Below, one piece after another: positions 42,775 through 51,808 of a stretch of DNA of 64,000 nt (positions are counted from its first letter, which is position 1; every line of letters starts with the position of its first letter). The stretch is from Xanthobacteraceae bacterium (GTDB lineage: Bacteria; Pseudomonadota; Alphaproteobacteria; Rhizobiales; Xanthobacteraceae), in the NCBI GenBank assembly GCA_030037895.1, contig JASHPW010000016.1, positions 1 through 64,000 of the forward strand. The letters are read 5' to 3'. Position numbers and translations under genes: made by a program. The notes below the pieces were generated by a model, which did no database searches, had not been told where the DNA came from, and was given only the letters and a program-made list of their open reading frames with translations.

Positions 42775-43094
42775 GTGTTTCTCCTAACAGATAATAGTCG
42801 CGACCGGATCTGAGTCCACCGGCACAACAACGATCGAAATCAGGATGACGCGAGCGACCGTATCAACATAAGGCGGAAAATACGAGGCGTCGGCCGCCTT
42901 CCTATCAACCTTCATGCCCAATATACCCCTTCGCTGACGGCCGGAACCTCAACCTCTGGTCGCTCCATTGGTTCCCGCCGTGAAGCGAGCCGACGCGCCG
43001 GGATGCCGGTGCCGGCGAAGTCGGATGGCCGCGGGAACCGGGAATCCGGTTGATGCGTTGAGCGTGCGGCTGCGGGGCGACCGGAAGACAAGCT
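42775..43094. other. Intergenic stretch without a supported gene
   Basis: About 320 bases between the divergent DUF6496 gene and the gluconate-dehydrogenase-type operon. It must contain both promoters. I see no RNA gene, repeat or convincing regulator site. Confidence 0.4.
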
Positions 43095-43823
43095 GTGTAT
43101 CGGCTCGATCGTCGACAGCTTCTCGGCTCCAGTGCCATAGCGCTCCTGCTGGGTTCGGAGACGGCGCGGGCCGCTATCGTGAAAGGCGGCTTGCCCTGGA
43201 AGCCCGGATCGGGCGATCCCCCCGCGGCGGTTACGCCCGGCGGCTGGCGCTATTTCACGGCGCAGGAGGCGGCGACCGTGGAGGCGTTTGTCGATCGTCT
43301 CATTCCGGCCGACGTGCTGACGCCAGGCGGCAAGGAATTGGGTTGCGCCGTGTTCATCGACCGGCAACTCGCCGGCCCGTATGGCCGCTTCGAGGGCCAC
43401 TACATGACCGGGCCGTTTCAGCAGGGGACGAAGCAACAGGGTCCGCAATCGCCGGTCACGCCGGCGCAGCATTATCGCCAAGCTTTGGCAACGCTCGACG
43501 CCGCCTGCCGCAGCAAATTTGGCGGCAAGGTTTTCGCCGATCTCTCCGACGATCAGAAAGACGAAACGATCAAGGGTCTCGAGGACGGCTCGCTCAAGCT
43601 CGGCGGCACGGACGGCCGGGAGTTTTTCAAGCTCATCCTCAAGGACACGCAGAACGGCTTTCTCGCCGACCCGATCTATGGCGGCAACAAGGACATGGCG
43701 TCGTGGAAAATGATCGGCTTCCCCGGCGCGCATTACGATTACCGCAATTGGATCGACCGTCACAACCAGCGCGTTGCGCTGCCGCCGGTCGGCATCAACA
43801 ACCACCCGGACTGGTCGCAATGA
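43095..43823 (+). CDS. Gluconate 2-dehydrogenase subunit 3 family protein
   Basis: 242 residues. A Tat-type signal (RLDRRQLLGSSAIALLLG, cleavage near TARA) is followed by the subunit 3 domain: YFTAQEAATVEAFVDRLIPAD, LGCAVFIDRQLAGPYG and GFLADPIYGGNKDMASWKMIGFPG. In this enzyme class subunit 3 is a cofactor-less chaperone/partner that escorts the flavin subunit through the Tat system. GTG start with GGAAGA six bases upstream. First gene of a three-gene operon. Confidence 0.87.
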   Translation: MYRLDRRQLLGSSAIALLLGSETARAAIVKGGLPWKPGSGDPPAAVTPGGWRYFTAQEAATVEAFVDRLIPADVLTPGGKELGCAVFIDRQLAGPYGRFEGHYMTGPFQQGTKQQGPQSPVTPAQHYRQALATLDAACRSKFGGKVFADLSDDQKDETIKGLEDGSLKLGGTDGREFFKLILKDTQNGFLADPIYGGNKDMASWKMIGFPGAHYDYRNWIDRHNQRVALPPVGINNHPDWSQ

Positions 43824-43881
43824 GCGGCATGGATGACATTTGCGCCGGCGCGGGCCTGCGCGATTTGTAGCGGACCGAACA

Positions 43882-45660
43882 ATGGCGCTCCGGCTACCCC
43901 GCAAAGACGTGGTCATCATCGGGCTGGGATGGACCGGCTCGATTCTCGCCCACGAGCTGTTGCAAGCGGGCCTCGACGTGGTGGCGATCGAGCGCGGCCC
44001 CTGGCGCGATACGGCGACCGACTTCCTGATCTCCTACGCGCAGGACGAACTGCGTTATCGGCTGCAACACGATCTGTTCCTGCGGCCGTCGCAGATTACG
44101 GTGACGTTCAGGAACAACGCCGGTCAAACGGCGCTGCCGGTGCGCAGTTGGGGCGCCTTCATGCTCGGCAACGGCGCCGGCGGCGCCGGCGTGCACTGGA
44201 ACGGCGAGACGTGGCGCTTCCTGCCGACCGACTTCGTCCTGCGCAGCCATTTGACGCAACGTTACGGCGCCGACTTTCTGCCGGCGGACATGACCATTCA
44301 GGACTGGGGCGTCACCTTCGACGAGCTGGAGCCGCACTACGATCGTTTCGAATATTTGTGCGGCACGTCGGGGACGGCCGGAAATCTCCAAGGCAAAATT
44401 CAGGAAGGCGGCAATCCGTTCGAAGGCCCGCGCTCGCGGCCTTATCCGACGCCGGCGCTGAAGCAGGGTTACGGCCATGCGTTGTTCGCCCAGGCGGCGC
44501 GCGAGCTGGGCTACAAGCCGTTTCCGCAGCCGGCCGGAAACTTGTCGCAGCTCTACACCAATCCGCTCGGCGTCACCCTCGGCCAATGCACCTATTGCGG
44601 CTTCTGCGAGTGGTTCGGCTGCGCCAATTATTCCAAGTCCAGCCCGCAGACGACGATCCTGCCGGTGCTGGTGCGCAATGCCAATTTCGAAGCGCGCACG
44701 TACTGCGAGGTCACCCGCATCAATCTCGACCGCTCCGGCAAATGGGCGACCGGCGTGACTTACGCCGATGCGTCGGGCACCGAGTACGAGCAGCCGGCCG
44801 ACCTCGTGATCCTGTGCGCGTTCCAACTCTTCAACGTCCAGCTGCTGCTGCTCTCGGGCATCGGCAAGCCGTACGATCCGGCAAGCGGCGAAGGTCAGAT
44901 CGGCCGCAACTTCACGCACCAGACCCTGTCGTCGGCGCTCGGGTTCTTCGACAAGGACAAATACAACTTCAACCCGTTCGTCGCCGCGGGCGCCATCGGC
45001 ATGTGCATCGACGAGTTCAACGGCGACAATTTTGATCACGGCCCGCTCGGCTTTGTCGGCGGCGGCTATATCGGCCAGGTGCAGACCAACGGCCGGCCGA
45101 TCGAGACCACGGCGGTGCCGCCGGGCACGCCGGCCTGGGGCTCGAAGTGGAAAGAGGCGCTGCGCGACAATTATCTCAGCACCGTCAATTGCGGCGCCGC
45201 CTGCCACGGCTCGTTCTACAGCTATCGCGACGTCTATCTCGACCTCGATCCGACCTACAAGGACCGCTTCGGCCGGCCGCTCCTGCGCATGACCATCGAT
45301 TTCCACGACAACGAGCTGAAGATGAGCGCCTATCTCACCGACAAATACGCCGAGATTCTCGCGCGCATGGGCGCGAAGCAGGTGGTCAAGCAGCCGCGCA
45401 AAGGCCCCTATGACGTCACCCAGTACCAAACCTCGCATCTGTGCGGCGGCGCCGTCATGGGCGACAATCCGGGCAACAGCGCTCTCAACAGATATCTGCA
45501 AAGCTGGGACGTCCCCAATCTGTTCGTGCAAGGCGCATCGGCCTTCCCGCAGAACGCCGGTTATAACCCGACCGGCACTGTCGGAGCGCTGGCGTTCTGG
45601 TCCGCCGCTGCGATCCGCTCGCAGTACCTCAAGAAACCGGGCCCGCTCGTGCAGGCGTGA
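43882..45660 (+). CDS. GMC-type flavin dehydrogenase, gluconate 2-dehydrogenase large-subunit family
   Basis: 592 residues. FAD-binding VVIIGLGWTGSILAHELL at residues 10-27; a cysteine-rich motif GQCTYCGFCEWFGCANYS as in flavin/Fe-S (3Fe-4S) sugar dehydrogenases; GMC C-terminal signature HLCGGAVMGDNPGNSALN and GASAFPQNAGYNPTGTVGAL with the catalytic His/Asn region. It oxidises a sugar acid, alcohol or sorbitol-like substrate in the periplasm (exported with subunit 3) and passes electrons to the triheme cytochrome encoded next. Start at 43882; the upstream frame from 43840 is not typical of the family. Confidence 0.88.
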   Translation: MALRLPRKDVVIIGLGWTGSILAHELLQAGLDVVAIERGPWRDTATDFLISYAQDELRYRLQHDLFLRPSQITVTFRNNAGQTALPVRSWGAFMLGNGAGGAGVHWNGETWRFLPTDFVLRSHLTQRYGADFLPADMTIQDWGVTFDELEPHYDRFEYLCGTSGTAGNLQGKIQEGGNPFEGPRSRPYPTPALKQGYGHALFAQAARELGYKPFPQPAGNLSQLYTNPLGVTLGQCTYCGFCEWFGCANYSKSSPQTTILPVLVRNANFEARTYCEVTRINLDRSGKWATGVTYADASGTEYEQPADLVILCAFQLFNVQLLLLSGIGKPYDPASGEGQIGRNFTHQTLSSALGFFDKDKYNFNPFVAAGAIGMCIDEFNGDNFDHGPLGFVGGGYIGQVQTNGRPIETTAVPPGTPAWGSKWKEALRDNYLSTVNCGAACHGSFYSYRDVYLDLDPTYKDRFGRPLLRMTIDFHDNELKMSAYLTDKYAEILARMGAKQVVKQPRKGPYDVTQYQTSHLCGGAVMGDNPGNSALNRYLQSWDVPNLFVQGASAFPQNAGYNPTGTVGALAFWSAAAIRSQYLKKPGPLVQA

Positions 45661-45670
45661 AGACAGTGAC

Positions 45671-46906
45671 ATGATGCGCGGGCTCCTGCTCGGCGTGGTG
45701 ATGACTTTCTCCGCCGCCGGCGCGGCTCTGGCGGCCGGCGTCGATCGGCAGGACTTCTCTCAGATCGAACGCGGCCATTACTTGGCCATCGTCGGCGACT
45801 GCGCCGCCTGCCATACGTTGCCCGGCAGCGGTCACGAAATGGCGGGCGGGCGCGCCATCGAAACGCCGTTCGGCGAGCTCATGGCGCCCAACATCACGCC
45901 GGATCCGCAGACCGGCATCGGCGCCTGGACCGACGAGGAGTTCATCGACGCCCTGACAAAGGGTACCGGGCGCGGCGTCGCGCGTCTTTATCCGGCCATG
46001 CCCTATACCTATTACACCAAGCTCACCCGCGACGACGCTTTGGCGATCCGCGCCTATCTCAATACCGTTCCGGCCGTGAGCAACCCGGTGCAGGCGGATC
46101 AGTTGCCCTTTCCGTTCGACATGCGCTGGACCATGGCGGTTTGGGACCAACTCTTCTTCAAGCCGGGACCGTTTCATCCGAACGCAAATAAAAGCGCGGA
46201 ATGGAACCGCGGCGCCTATCTGGCCGAGGGACTCGCCCATTGCGGCATGTGTCACACGCCGAAGAATGTCCTCGGCGGCGACAAGACCGGCGAGCGCCTC
46301 AAGGGCTATGCCCTGCAGGGTTGGTTTGCTCCCGATATCACCAATGACCCGCGCCGCGGGCTCGGCGGCTGGTCGGTCGATGACGTCGTCGCTTATCTCA
46401 AGACCGGCCACAATCGGACCGGCGCCGCGACCGGGCCGATGTCGGAAACACTCAATCTGTCAACGTCGCACATGAGCGATCCCGATCTCAAAGCGATCGC
46501 GGTTTATTTGAAGGACCAAGCCGGTCCGCAACCGGATCCGCCGCCCGCTCCTGACCGGGCGATGATGACGACCGGCGCAAAAATCTACGCCGACGAATGT
46601 TCCAGCTGCCACACGCCGGACGGCAAGGGCATTCCCGGCCTGGTCCCGGCGTTGAACGGCTCGCCGGCGGTGCAACAGGTCGATCCGACCACGCTGTTGC
46701 GCGTGGTTTTGCGCGGCGCGCGCAGCGTCGGCACCGCGCCGGCGCCGACCGCGGCGGCCATGCCGCAATTCGGCTGGATATTGACGGACGACCAGGTCGC
46801 CGCCGTCCTCACCTATATCCGCAATGCCTGGGGCAATGCCGCGCCGCCGGTGAGCGCGGGCGCCGTCGGCAAAGCACGGCAGTCCTTCGTCGAACGCAGC
46901 GATTGA
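45671..46906 (+). CDS. Triheme c-type cytochrome subunit of the flavin dehydrogenase
   Basis: 411 residues with signal peptide MMRGLLLGVVMTFSAAGAAL and three heme sites: CAACH (GDCAACHTLPG), CGMCH (AHCGMCHTPKN) and CSSCH (DECSSCHTPDG). This is the layout of the cytochrome subunit of gluconate-2-dehydrogenase and alcohol-dehydrogenase complexes, which hand electrons to quinone or cytochrome oxidase at the inner membrane. It begins 10 bases after the flavin-subunit stop. The first Met of the pair MM is taken as start. Confidence 0.88.
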   Translation: MMRGLLLGVVMTFSAAGAALAAGVDRQDFSQIERGHYLAIVGDCAACHTLPGSGHEMAGGRAIETPFGELMAPNITPDPQTGIGAWTDEEFIDALTKGTGRGVARLYPAMPYTYYTKLTRDDALAIRAYLNTVPAVSNPVQADQLPFPFDMRWTMAVWDQLFFKPGPFHPNANKSAEWNRGAYLAEGLAHCGMCHTPKNVLGGDKTGERLKGYALQGWFAPDITNDPRRGLGGWSVDDVVAYLKTGHNRTGAATGPMSETLNLSTSHMSDPDLKAIAVYLKDQAGPQPDPPPAPDRAMMTTGAKIYADECSSCHTPDGKGIPGLVPALNGSPAVQQVDPTTLLRVVLRGARSVGTAPAPTAAAMPQFGWILTDDQVAAVLTYIRNAWGNAAPPVSAGAVGKARQSFVERSD

Positions 46907-46930
46907 GCCCATTCTCATCCTCGGCGTTCG

Positions 46931-47029
46931 TCAGCCAAAAGAGATGACGTGGACGACGACCAACGCGACGATGATCGCGGCGGACCGAGGCAAATTTACG
47001 CTATCCGACGATTGAGCGTCCCTTAACAT
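46931..47029 (-). CDS. Possible 32-aa single-helix membrane peptide
   Basis: A short frame reads MLRDAQSSDSVNLPRSAAII and continues with a hydrophobic stretch ending HVISFG. The hydrophobic C-terminal half could cross the membrane. No ribosome site is evident. It lies in the gap between the cytochrome and cupin genes. Evidence is weak; codon use is compatible but the length gives little power. Confidence 0.22.
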   Translation of the reverse strand: MLRDAQSSDSVNLPRSAAIIVALVVVHVISFG

Positions 47030-47098
47030 TGGCGATCCGGCGCGCGCGTGCTTGAATGGCGCGAGCCGCGAATAAACCATGCGAGGAGCAAGCGTCCG

Positions 47099-47548
47099 AT
47101 GACCGCGATGACGCCGGGAATCACCAAGGCCGGGACCGGAATAGACGGAATCGTCTGGAACATTCTCGGCCAGACCTACGTGCCGAAGCAGGTCTGCGAG
47201 AACTCCTTCTCCTGGCACGCCACGTTTCCGCCCGGCACGTTCGTTCCGCCGCACATCCATCCGACCCAGGACGAGTTTATCTACCTGCTCGACGGCCGCT
47301 TCGACCTCGTCCTCGAAGGCCGCGAGTTCGTGGCTACGACCGGCGATCTGATCCGGCTGCCGATGCAGATCCCGCACGGCATCTTCAACAAGTCCGACCA
47401 GACCGTGAAATGCTTCTTCTGGGTGACGCCGACCCGCAAGCTCTACGACCTGTTCTGGGCCATTCACAGCATGAAAGAGCAGTCGCCGCCGGAAGTCGTG
47501 GCGCTCTCGGCCAAGCACGAGGTGATGTTCCTGCCGCCGCCGGAATAG
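47099..47548 (+). CDS. Cupin domain-containing protein
   Basis: 149 residues forming a single cupin barrel. Motif 1 PPHIHPTQDEFIYLLDGRFD supplies two His and a Glu, and motif 2 GDLIRLPMQIPHGIFN supplies the last His for a bound metal. Small cupins of this kind are sugar isomerases, dioxygenases or ligand binders; the substrate cannot be told. ATG at 47099 with AGGAG ten bases upstream. It may belong functionally with the preceding dehydrogenase operon, but 190 bases separate them. Confidence 0.85.
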   Translation: MTAMTPGITKAGTGIDGIVWNILGQTYVPKQVCENSFSWHATFPPGTFVPPHIHPTQDEFIYLLDGRFDLVLEGREFVATTGDLIRLPMQIPHGIFNKSDQTVKCFFWVTPTRKLYDLFWAIHSMKEQSPPEVVALSAKHEVMFLPPPE

Positions 47549-47688
47549 AGGGATCGTCATTGCGCGGAGCAAGCGCCGCGGCGAAGCAATCCGGACGCCG
47601 CGATCGAATCCGATGACTCCGCGGCGCGCGTCATCGGGCCGGCCGCTTCGGGCCGAAGCCGTCGGCGCGCGATGACGCAGTTCCGCGC

Positions 47689-48060
47689 TCACCGGCCGGC
47701 GGCCGAAATTATCGGCCACGCCGTCAGCATCGGCAGCGGCTCGCGCCGTATCTTCCATTCCAGATGCGTCGCTGGCGGGACGCGCCGCGCTCCGCTGGCC
47801 ATCACCTTTTTCCCCGCTTCGAGCTGCCGCGCCTGTGGAACGCACGGCAGCGCGCGCAACAAACACTTCGCCGACTCGCCGAAGCAGCGCCGATGACGGC
47901 GGCACTTCTTGTTGCGGCAGGCGCGCCAGAGCCGGAGCACCTCGCAATAGAGCCGCCACGTCGCCGCATGCGCCGCGTCGGCGAGCGCAAGGCCCGCTTC
48001 GATCGATCGCCGCTTGGTGAATTCCTTCTCGCCGGGCGCTTGCGGTGACGGTTTCGGCAT
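47689..48060 (-). CDS. Conserved-looking 123-aa Cys/Arg-rich hypothetical protein
   Basis: From the ATG at 48060 the protein has a basic N terminus, then ADAAHAATWRLYCEVLRLWR, ACRNKKCRRHRRCFGESAKC and LLRALPCVP. Six cysteines fall within 30 residues and are surrounded by Arg/Lys, so a zinc- or Fe-S-binding knot that contacts nucleic acid is conceivable. GGGAGA eight bases upstream is a good ribosome site. The longer frame to 48408 looks random. I recall such hypothetical proteins in Bradyrhizobium relatives but no function. It stands alone. Confidence 0.6.
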   Translation of the reverse strand: MPKPSPQAPGEKEFTKRRSIEAGLALADAAHAATWRLYCEVLRLWRACRNKKCRRHRRCFGESAKCLLRALPCVPQARQLEAGKKVMASGARRVPPATHLEWKIRREPLPMLTAWPIISAAGR

Positions 48061-48733
48061 CCCACGAGTCTCCCGTGTTTTCCGCGCCGGCCTTCGCGGC
48101 GCCGCGGCGCGCATCCCTCTCCCCGCGTGCCGGCAGAGATGAATTGAACGGCATGCAGCGTTCTCGCGGCGCGGCGGCGTCCGAGTTTTGCGGCACGGCG
48201 ACGAAAAAAGCTCCGGGCCAAATCCCGTCCGACGGCGCCGGCGGTGGGACCGGCCTCCGTCTCGATCACGCCCGACCAATAAATCAGGATGGCGAAACGC
48301 CGACAGACGCGTAATCTTCCGTCCGCATCGACCGGATGCGGTCGCGCGCCGAGACGCGGCGCGCTCGCCTGTCGGCGTTCCACCGCGGCGCTTGCGGCAG
48401 CGACCCAACGCCGCCGCTCAGCTCCAGAACGCGCTTCCTGGGACGCGGCCTTCCCCGGGCGTTACCCGAGGCGGACCTGTCCCCAGTCCAGCGACAAGGT
48501 CGCAGACCGGTCATCGTGCCGGCCGGGCGTTGTTCCCGAAGCCGCCCGGGAGCGGCGGTGACGAGCCGCCGCCCGCGGGAACCGCTCCCGCTCCGGCAAG
48601 CCGGCGTCACCGGCCGCCGTCCTGTATGTGAGCGGGATTCCTTGCCGACGTAACTGAAATAGGGACATGTGTCAAGGAAAATGTGACGACGGCGCGGCGA
48701 CCATCCACTACGCTTGCTCGCTACGCGCTGTAG
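48061..48733. other. Long stretch without a supported gene
   Basis: About 670 bases with very high GC and open frames in several phases, none of which looks like a protein family. It may be decayed coding sequence. No CRISPR, tRNA or IS ends were found. Confidence 0.4.
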
Positions 48734-48811
48734 CCCGCATGAGCGACAGCGACATGCGGGAACGACCGCGCGGCCCGATCGCCGCTCCCGGATATCGTTG
48801 CGCTCATCCGG
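48734..48811. repeat. Palindromic REP-like repeat next to the broken toxin gene
   Basis: Two dyads: CCCGCATG/CATGCGGG (48734-48741, 48753-48760) and CCGGAT/ATCCGG (48788-48793, 48806-48811). The second, read leftwards as CGTAGCCGGATGAGCGCAAC, matches a short repeat common in rhizobial genomes. The toxin remnant ends exactly where this repeat begins. Confidence 0.65.
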
Positions 48812-48871
48812 CTACGTTTGCTCGGCAAAGCGCTTACCAAGATCGCGATCGGTGAAATAGACAAAGCTCAA
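48812..48871 (-). pseudogene. Truncated PIN-like toxin (VapC45 type) remnant
   Basis: Starting at a TTG that overlaps the antitoxin stop, the frame reads LSFVYFTDRDLGKRFAEQT and stops. SFVYFTDRDLGKRF is the usual N terminus of DUF5615/VapC45-type PIN-like toxins paired with DUF433 antitoxins, including the first catalytic Asp. The remaining approximately 100 residues are missing, replaced by the palindromic repeat. Confidence 0.75.
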
Positions 48872-49569
48872 GCCGCCCGCTCATAAAGGATTGCTTGTTC
48901 GATTTCCGACGGCCCCAGATCGTAGTCGGCGGCGAGAGCGGCGACGGTCTCTCCCGCGTCGATGCGCTCCGCGATGGTCGATGTCGCGATGGCTTTGCGC
49001 ACCACCACCGGCCGACCGAACGCGATGCGCGGATCGATGACGATCGGGCGTGCCTCGCTTGGCGCCACAGCGGACAGGAACGGGTAGAGCCGCACCGGAA
49101 ATTTGGACGCGTCCCACTCGACCCGTTGCAAATGCTCCTCAAAGAGCCGGCGCATGGCAAGCTGGCCGGACGCCGAGAGTTCGATCAGCTCGCCATAGCG
49201 GTCGAGGAAGAGGCGGCCGGCTTCGGCACGCAATTCCGGCCGCAGCAAGAGTCGCGGAATGCCGAGGCTTTTCTCGGCGTAGGCAAGCGCGCCGCGCAGC
49301 GCCTTGACCGGCACGCCGTGCTCGGTGCGCAGCGCGCGCAGCACATGCGCCTCGATCAGGTTCGCGAACGAAAGGAGCGGCGGTCGCCGCGACGCCGGCC
49401 GAATTAGTGGCGGAAATTGGCCGCTGCCCTTGGCGGTCGGGTATTGGCGGCCGAGCACCCACGACCGCAACGTGGCCGCGGGCAGCCGCAGGTAACGCGC
49501 GGCTTCGGCAAGCGTATAGGCGGCGGACTCTCGGTCGTTGAAGGCGGCGTTCCTGTGGTTCGCGCTCAT
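48868..49569 (-). CDS. DUF433-type antitoxin, VapB45-like
   Basis: 233 residues. The N-terminal part carries a MerR/HTH-like helix pair (YTLAEAARYLRLPAATLRSWV) and the C-terminal 60 residues the DUF433 domain: IVIDPRIAFGRPVVVRKAI, TIAERIDAGETVAALAADYD and IEQAILYERA. Such proteins are DNA-binding antitoxins for PIN-like toxins of the VapC45 group. The toxin gene that should follow is cut to 19 codons, so this antitoxin is an orphan. ATG at 49569 preferred over the TTG at 49590. Confidence 0.82.
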   Translation of the reverse strand: MSANHRNAAFNDRESAAYTLAEAARYLRLPAATLRSWVLGRQYPTAKGSGQFPPLIRPASRRPPLLSFANLIEAHVLRALRTEHGVPVKALRGALAYAEKSLGIPRLLLRPELRAEAGRLFLDRYGELIELSASGQLAMRRLFEEHLQRVEWDASKFPVRLYPFLSAVAPSEARPIVIDPRIAFGRPVVVRKAIATSTIAERIDAGETVAALAADYDLGPSEIEQAILYERAA

Positions 49570-49761
49570 GTCCGCATAATAGCGAAACAACAGCGAATCA
49601 TGACCAATATCTTATGTCGGCGCCGGAGATTGTGAATGCAACGGCGGTAGCGCCTAAATCAGTCTTGCAAAACAGGCAAATGTGATATGTCCCCTATAGA
49701 CAATTAGAACAAACCATAGTGCAGTAAATATATTCCCGGTTGCCGGGGTTATGGAGAGTTC

Positions 49762-50627
49762 ATGGCCAGAAAATGTCAGAATCAATGGCTATTCCCCGAC
49801 GAAGATACTTGTCTTGAACACCTTATGCGGGTTCGCTTCGGCGAGCGCCTGACTTGCTTCAAGTGCCAGAAGCAGGCGACTTATTACCGGGTCAAAAATC
49901 GCCGCTCGTATGTGTGCGAGCGCTGCGGCTATCAGGTCTATCCGACTGCCGGAACGCCGTTCGAAAGCACCCGGACGCCGCTGCGGGACTGGTTCTATGT
50001 GATGTTCCTGTTCTGCGCTTCGCGGAATGGCGTCGCCGCCAAAGAGGTGCAGCGCCAGCTTGGCGTCACCTACAAGACAGCGTGGCGCATGTGCAATCTG
50101 ATCCGCAAGTACATGGGCTACGTTGACGGCGACTATCCAATCGGCGGTCCAGGCAAGACAATAGAGGCCGACGAAACTTTTATCGGTGGCCGCGATCTCG
50201 ACAGTGCGCCGGATGACAAGGCCGTCGTGAATGGTTGAGCGCGGTGGCGATGTACTAACGCGGCATATGCGCAGTCGGAGCCACCACGACGTACTGCCGC
50301 AAATGGTTTGCTTCGTTAAAACCCGGTTCCAAGGTTTACACGAATGATCGACGCGGCTACCAAGCGTTGACCGAACGCCACGGCTATGAGCACGAAGCGG
50401 TCAATCACTCGGCGAAGGAATATATGCGCGGCGACGTTCACACGAGCACGATCGAGGCGTTTTGGGCGAACATGAAACGGGGCATTAGCGGGACTTACGT
50501 TTGGGTTTCGAAGAAGCACTTGCAGACTTACCTGCGCGAGTTCGAGTATCGCCATAGCCTGCGCCGGACCCCTTATCTGATGTTCGATTGTCTCTTACAT
50601 GTTTTCCCGAAGGTTCGGGTTGGGTAG
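49762..50627 (+). pseudogene. IS1595-family transposase, broken by two frameshifts
   Basis: Three pieces in three frames add up to one transposase. Piece 1 (49762-50238) has zinc-ribbon pairs LTCFKCQKQ and YVCERCGYQVYP and the DDE start IEADETFIGG. Piece 2 (about 50229-50346) reads MVERGGDVLTRHM. Piece 3 (about 50310-50627) has KPGSKVYTNDRRGYQALTER, HEAVNHSAKEY, the region STIEAFWANMKRGISGTYVW and LRRTPYLMFD. The order and spacing are those of an intact IS1595 (ISPna2/ISNwi1-type) transposase. The element looks inactive. The flanks become AT-richer on the right. Confidence 0.87.
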
Positions 50628-50685
50628 CCATCGCGCGTAGGAGGCGATCAAAGCGCTGCATGATTTTGCTGTTTAGCATGGCGTT

Positions 50686-51525
50686 CTATCCCAGGGAATT
50701 CCTAAATGCATCAATGCGCTGCCGGGTTTGAGCGAGCCAGTTGCGAAAGGCACTATCGCTGTTTAGAAGATTTTGCAGCGATGGCCTCATATTTCCCATC
50801 ATCTGGGCAATCAGTCTTTGATCATTATATTTGCGGGCAAGTTCCATTGTGGAAATTCTGTCACGAAATTCATTTACACTTCTCTGTAATATGGAAAGCG
50901 GATTGGTGTTCACATCTAGCGAAAGCTGCAAAATTGTTTTCATTTCGTGGGCATATGTTTTCTGCTTTTCCATGAATCCGTCGTCATCAAATAGAGACCG
51001 ACTAAAAACGGAAGTGGAATTTGTCAATGCATCAAGTTGTCCTTTTAACGCGATGATGTCAGGGGTCCTCTGTTGTCCCACATCGATAACTTGTTGGTTC
51101 CATGTAGCGACGAACGTTTGGGTTTTTCTAACGATGTCATCAGCATTGGTGTTAAGTATTGCCGAAAGGTCCGTGAGAGCATCCGCTAATTCGTCTTTGT
51201 TTCGTTGAGAATAGAACTTTCGCGGCGGCGTAACAGTTGTTGGTTGCGCTATTGCCGGTGCTTTTGGCGAGGGAAAAGCGGAGTGTAGCCCGAGACCGTA
51301 GGAGGCACCGGCAATAGCGAGCGCGGCGATTACAAGACAAGGCACTATGAAATACCACGATGCCATGCCAAGCTGTCCGGAGGCCCTTTGTCGGCGGTGC
51401 CAACTGATAGTCCATGCTATCGTCACGGCCACCGCTATGGCGAGGCCGCTCATTCCGGTGGGCGTAAGTAGCTCGGCCACCCAACTGGCGAGCAGGTTGG
51501 CAATAAAATCCCAGACAAACGGCAC
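50686..51525 (-). CDS. Unknown membrane-anchored protein
   Basis: 279 residues; family not recognised. Two membrane helices in the first 85 residues (GMSGLAIAVAVTIAWTISW and WYFIVPCLVIAALAIAGASY) are followed by a soluble part with long helices and few charged clusters (residues 110-279), likely coiled. GTG start with AAGGAG eight bases upstream. The base composition is lower in GC than the surroundings, as in the next two genes, suggesting a transferred segment bounded on the left by the IS1595 remnant. Confidence 0.72.
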   Translation of the reverse strand: MPFVWDFIANLLASWVAELLTPTGMSGLAIAVAVTIAWTISWHRRQRASGQLGMASWYFIVPCLVIAALAIAGASYGLGLHSAFPSPKAPAIAQPTTVTPPRKFYSQRNKDELADALTDLSAILNTNADDIVRKTQTFVATWNQQVIDVGQQRTPDIIALKGQLDALTNSTSVFSRSLFDDDGFMEKQKTYAHEMKTILQLSLDVNTNPLSILQRSVNEFRDRISTMELARKYNDQRLIAQMMGNMRPSLQNLLNSDSAFRNWLAQTRQRIDAFRNSLG

Positions 51526-51808
51526 TCGCGTGTCTCCTTCAGCCAGATCCCAGGGCTAGTAGGGGCACGCGCGAAAATATCACAGCATTGGTAATTGTTC
51601 CAGGGGGATATATAGGGACCATCCAACTTGAGAACAAAACAGGAACAATGTAAAATGCGGCTATGTGGAGTGCGACAAAGCACCACGATGCATGGAGTCT
51701 GAGGCAGGACAGCACACTTGCGCGTGATATGTGCCGCGTTCGGAATGCAAAGTTTACGACGTTGAGTGCGTCATCTACGCTTGCATGATTCGCAGTGGGA
51801 CGGGCTTG

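Noticed and set aside
47600-47630. GATGACTCC sequence like the riboswitch end
   Set aside because: It lacks the first stem-loop, the pseudoknot partner and the CCTAC end; it is part of a palindrome-rich intergenic stretch.
48061-48733. Possible CRISPR or tandem repeats in the GC-rich gap
   Set aside because: No regular repeat/spacer pattern is visible; only short palindromes.
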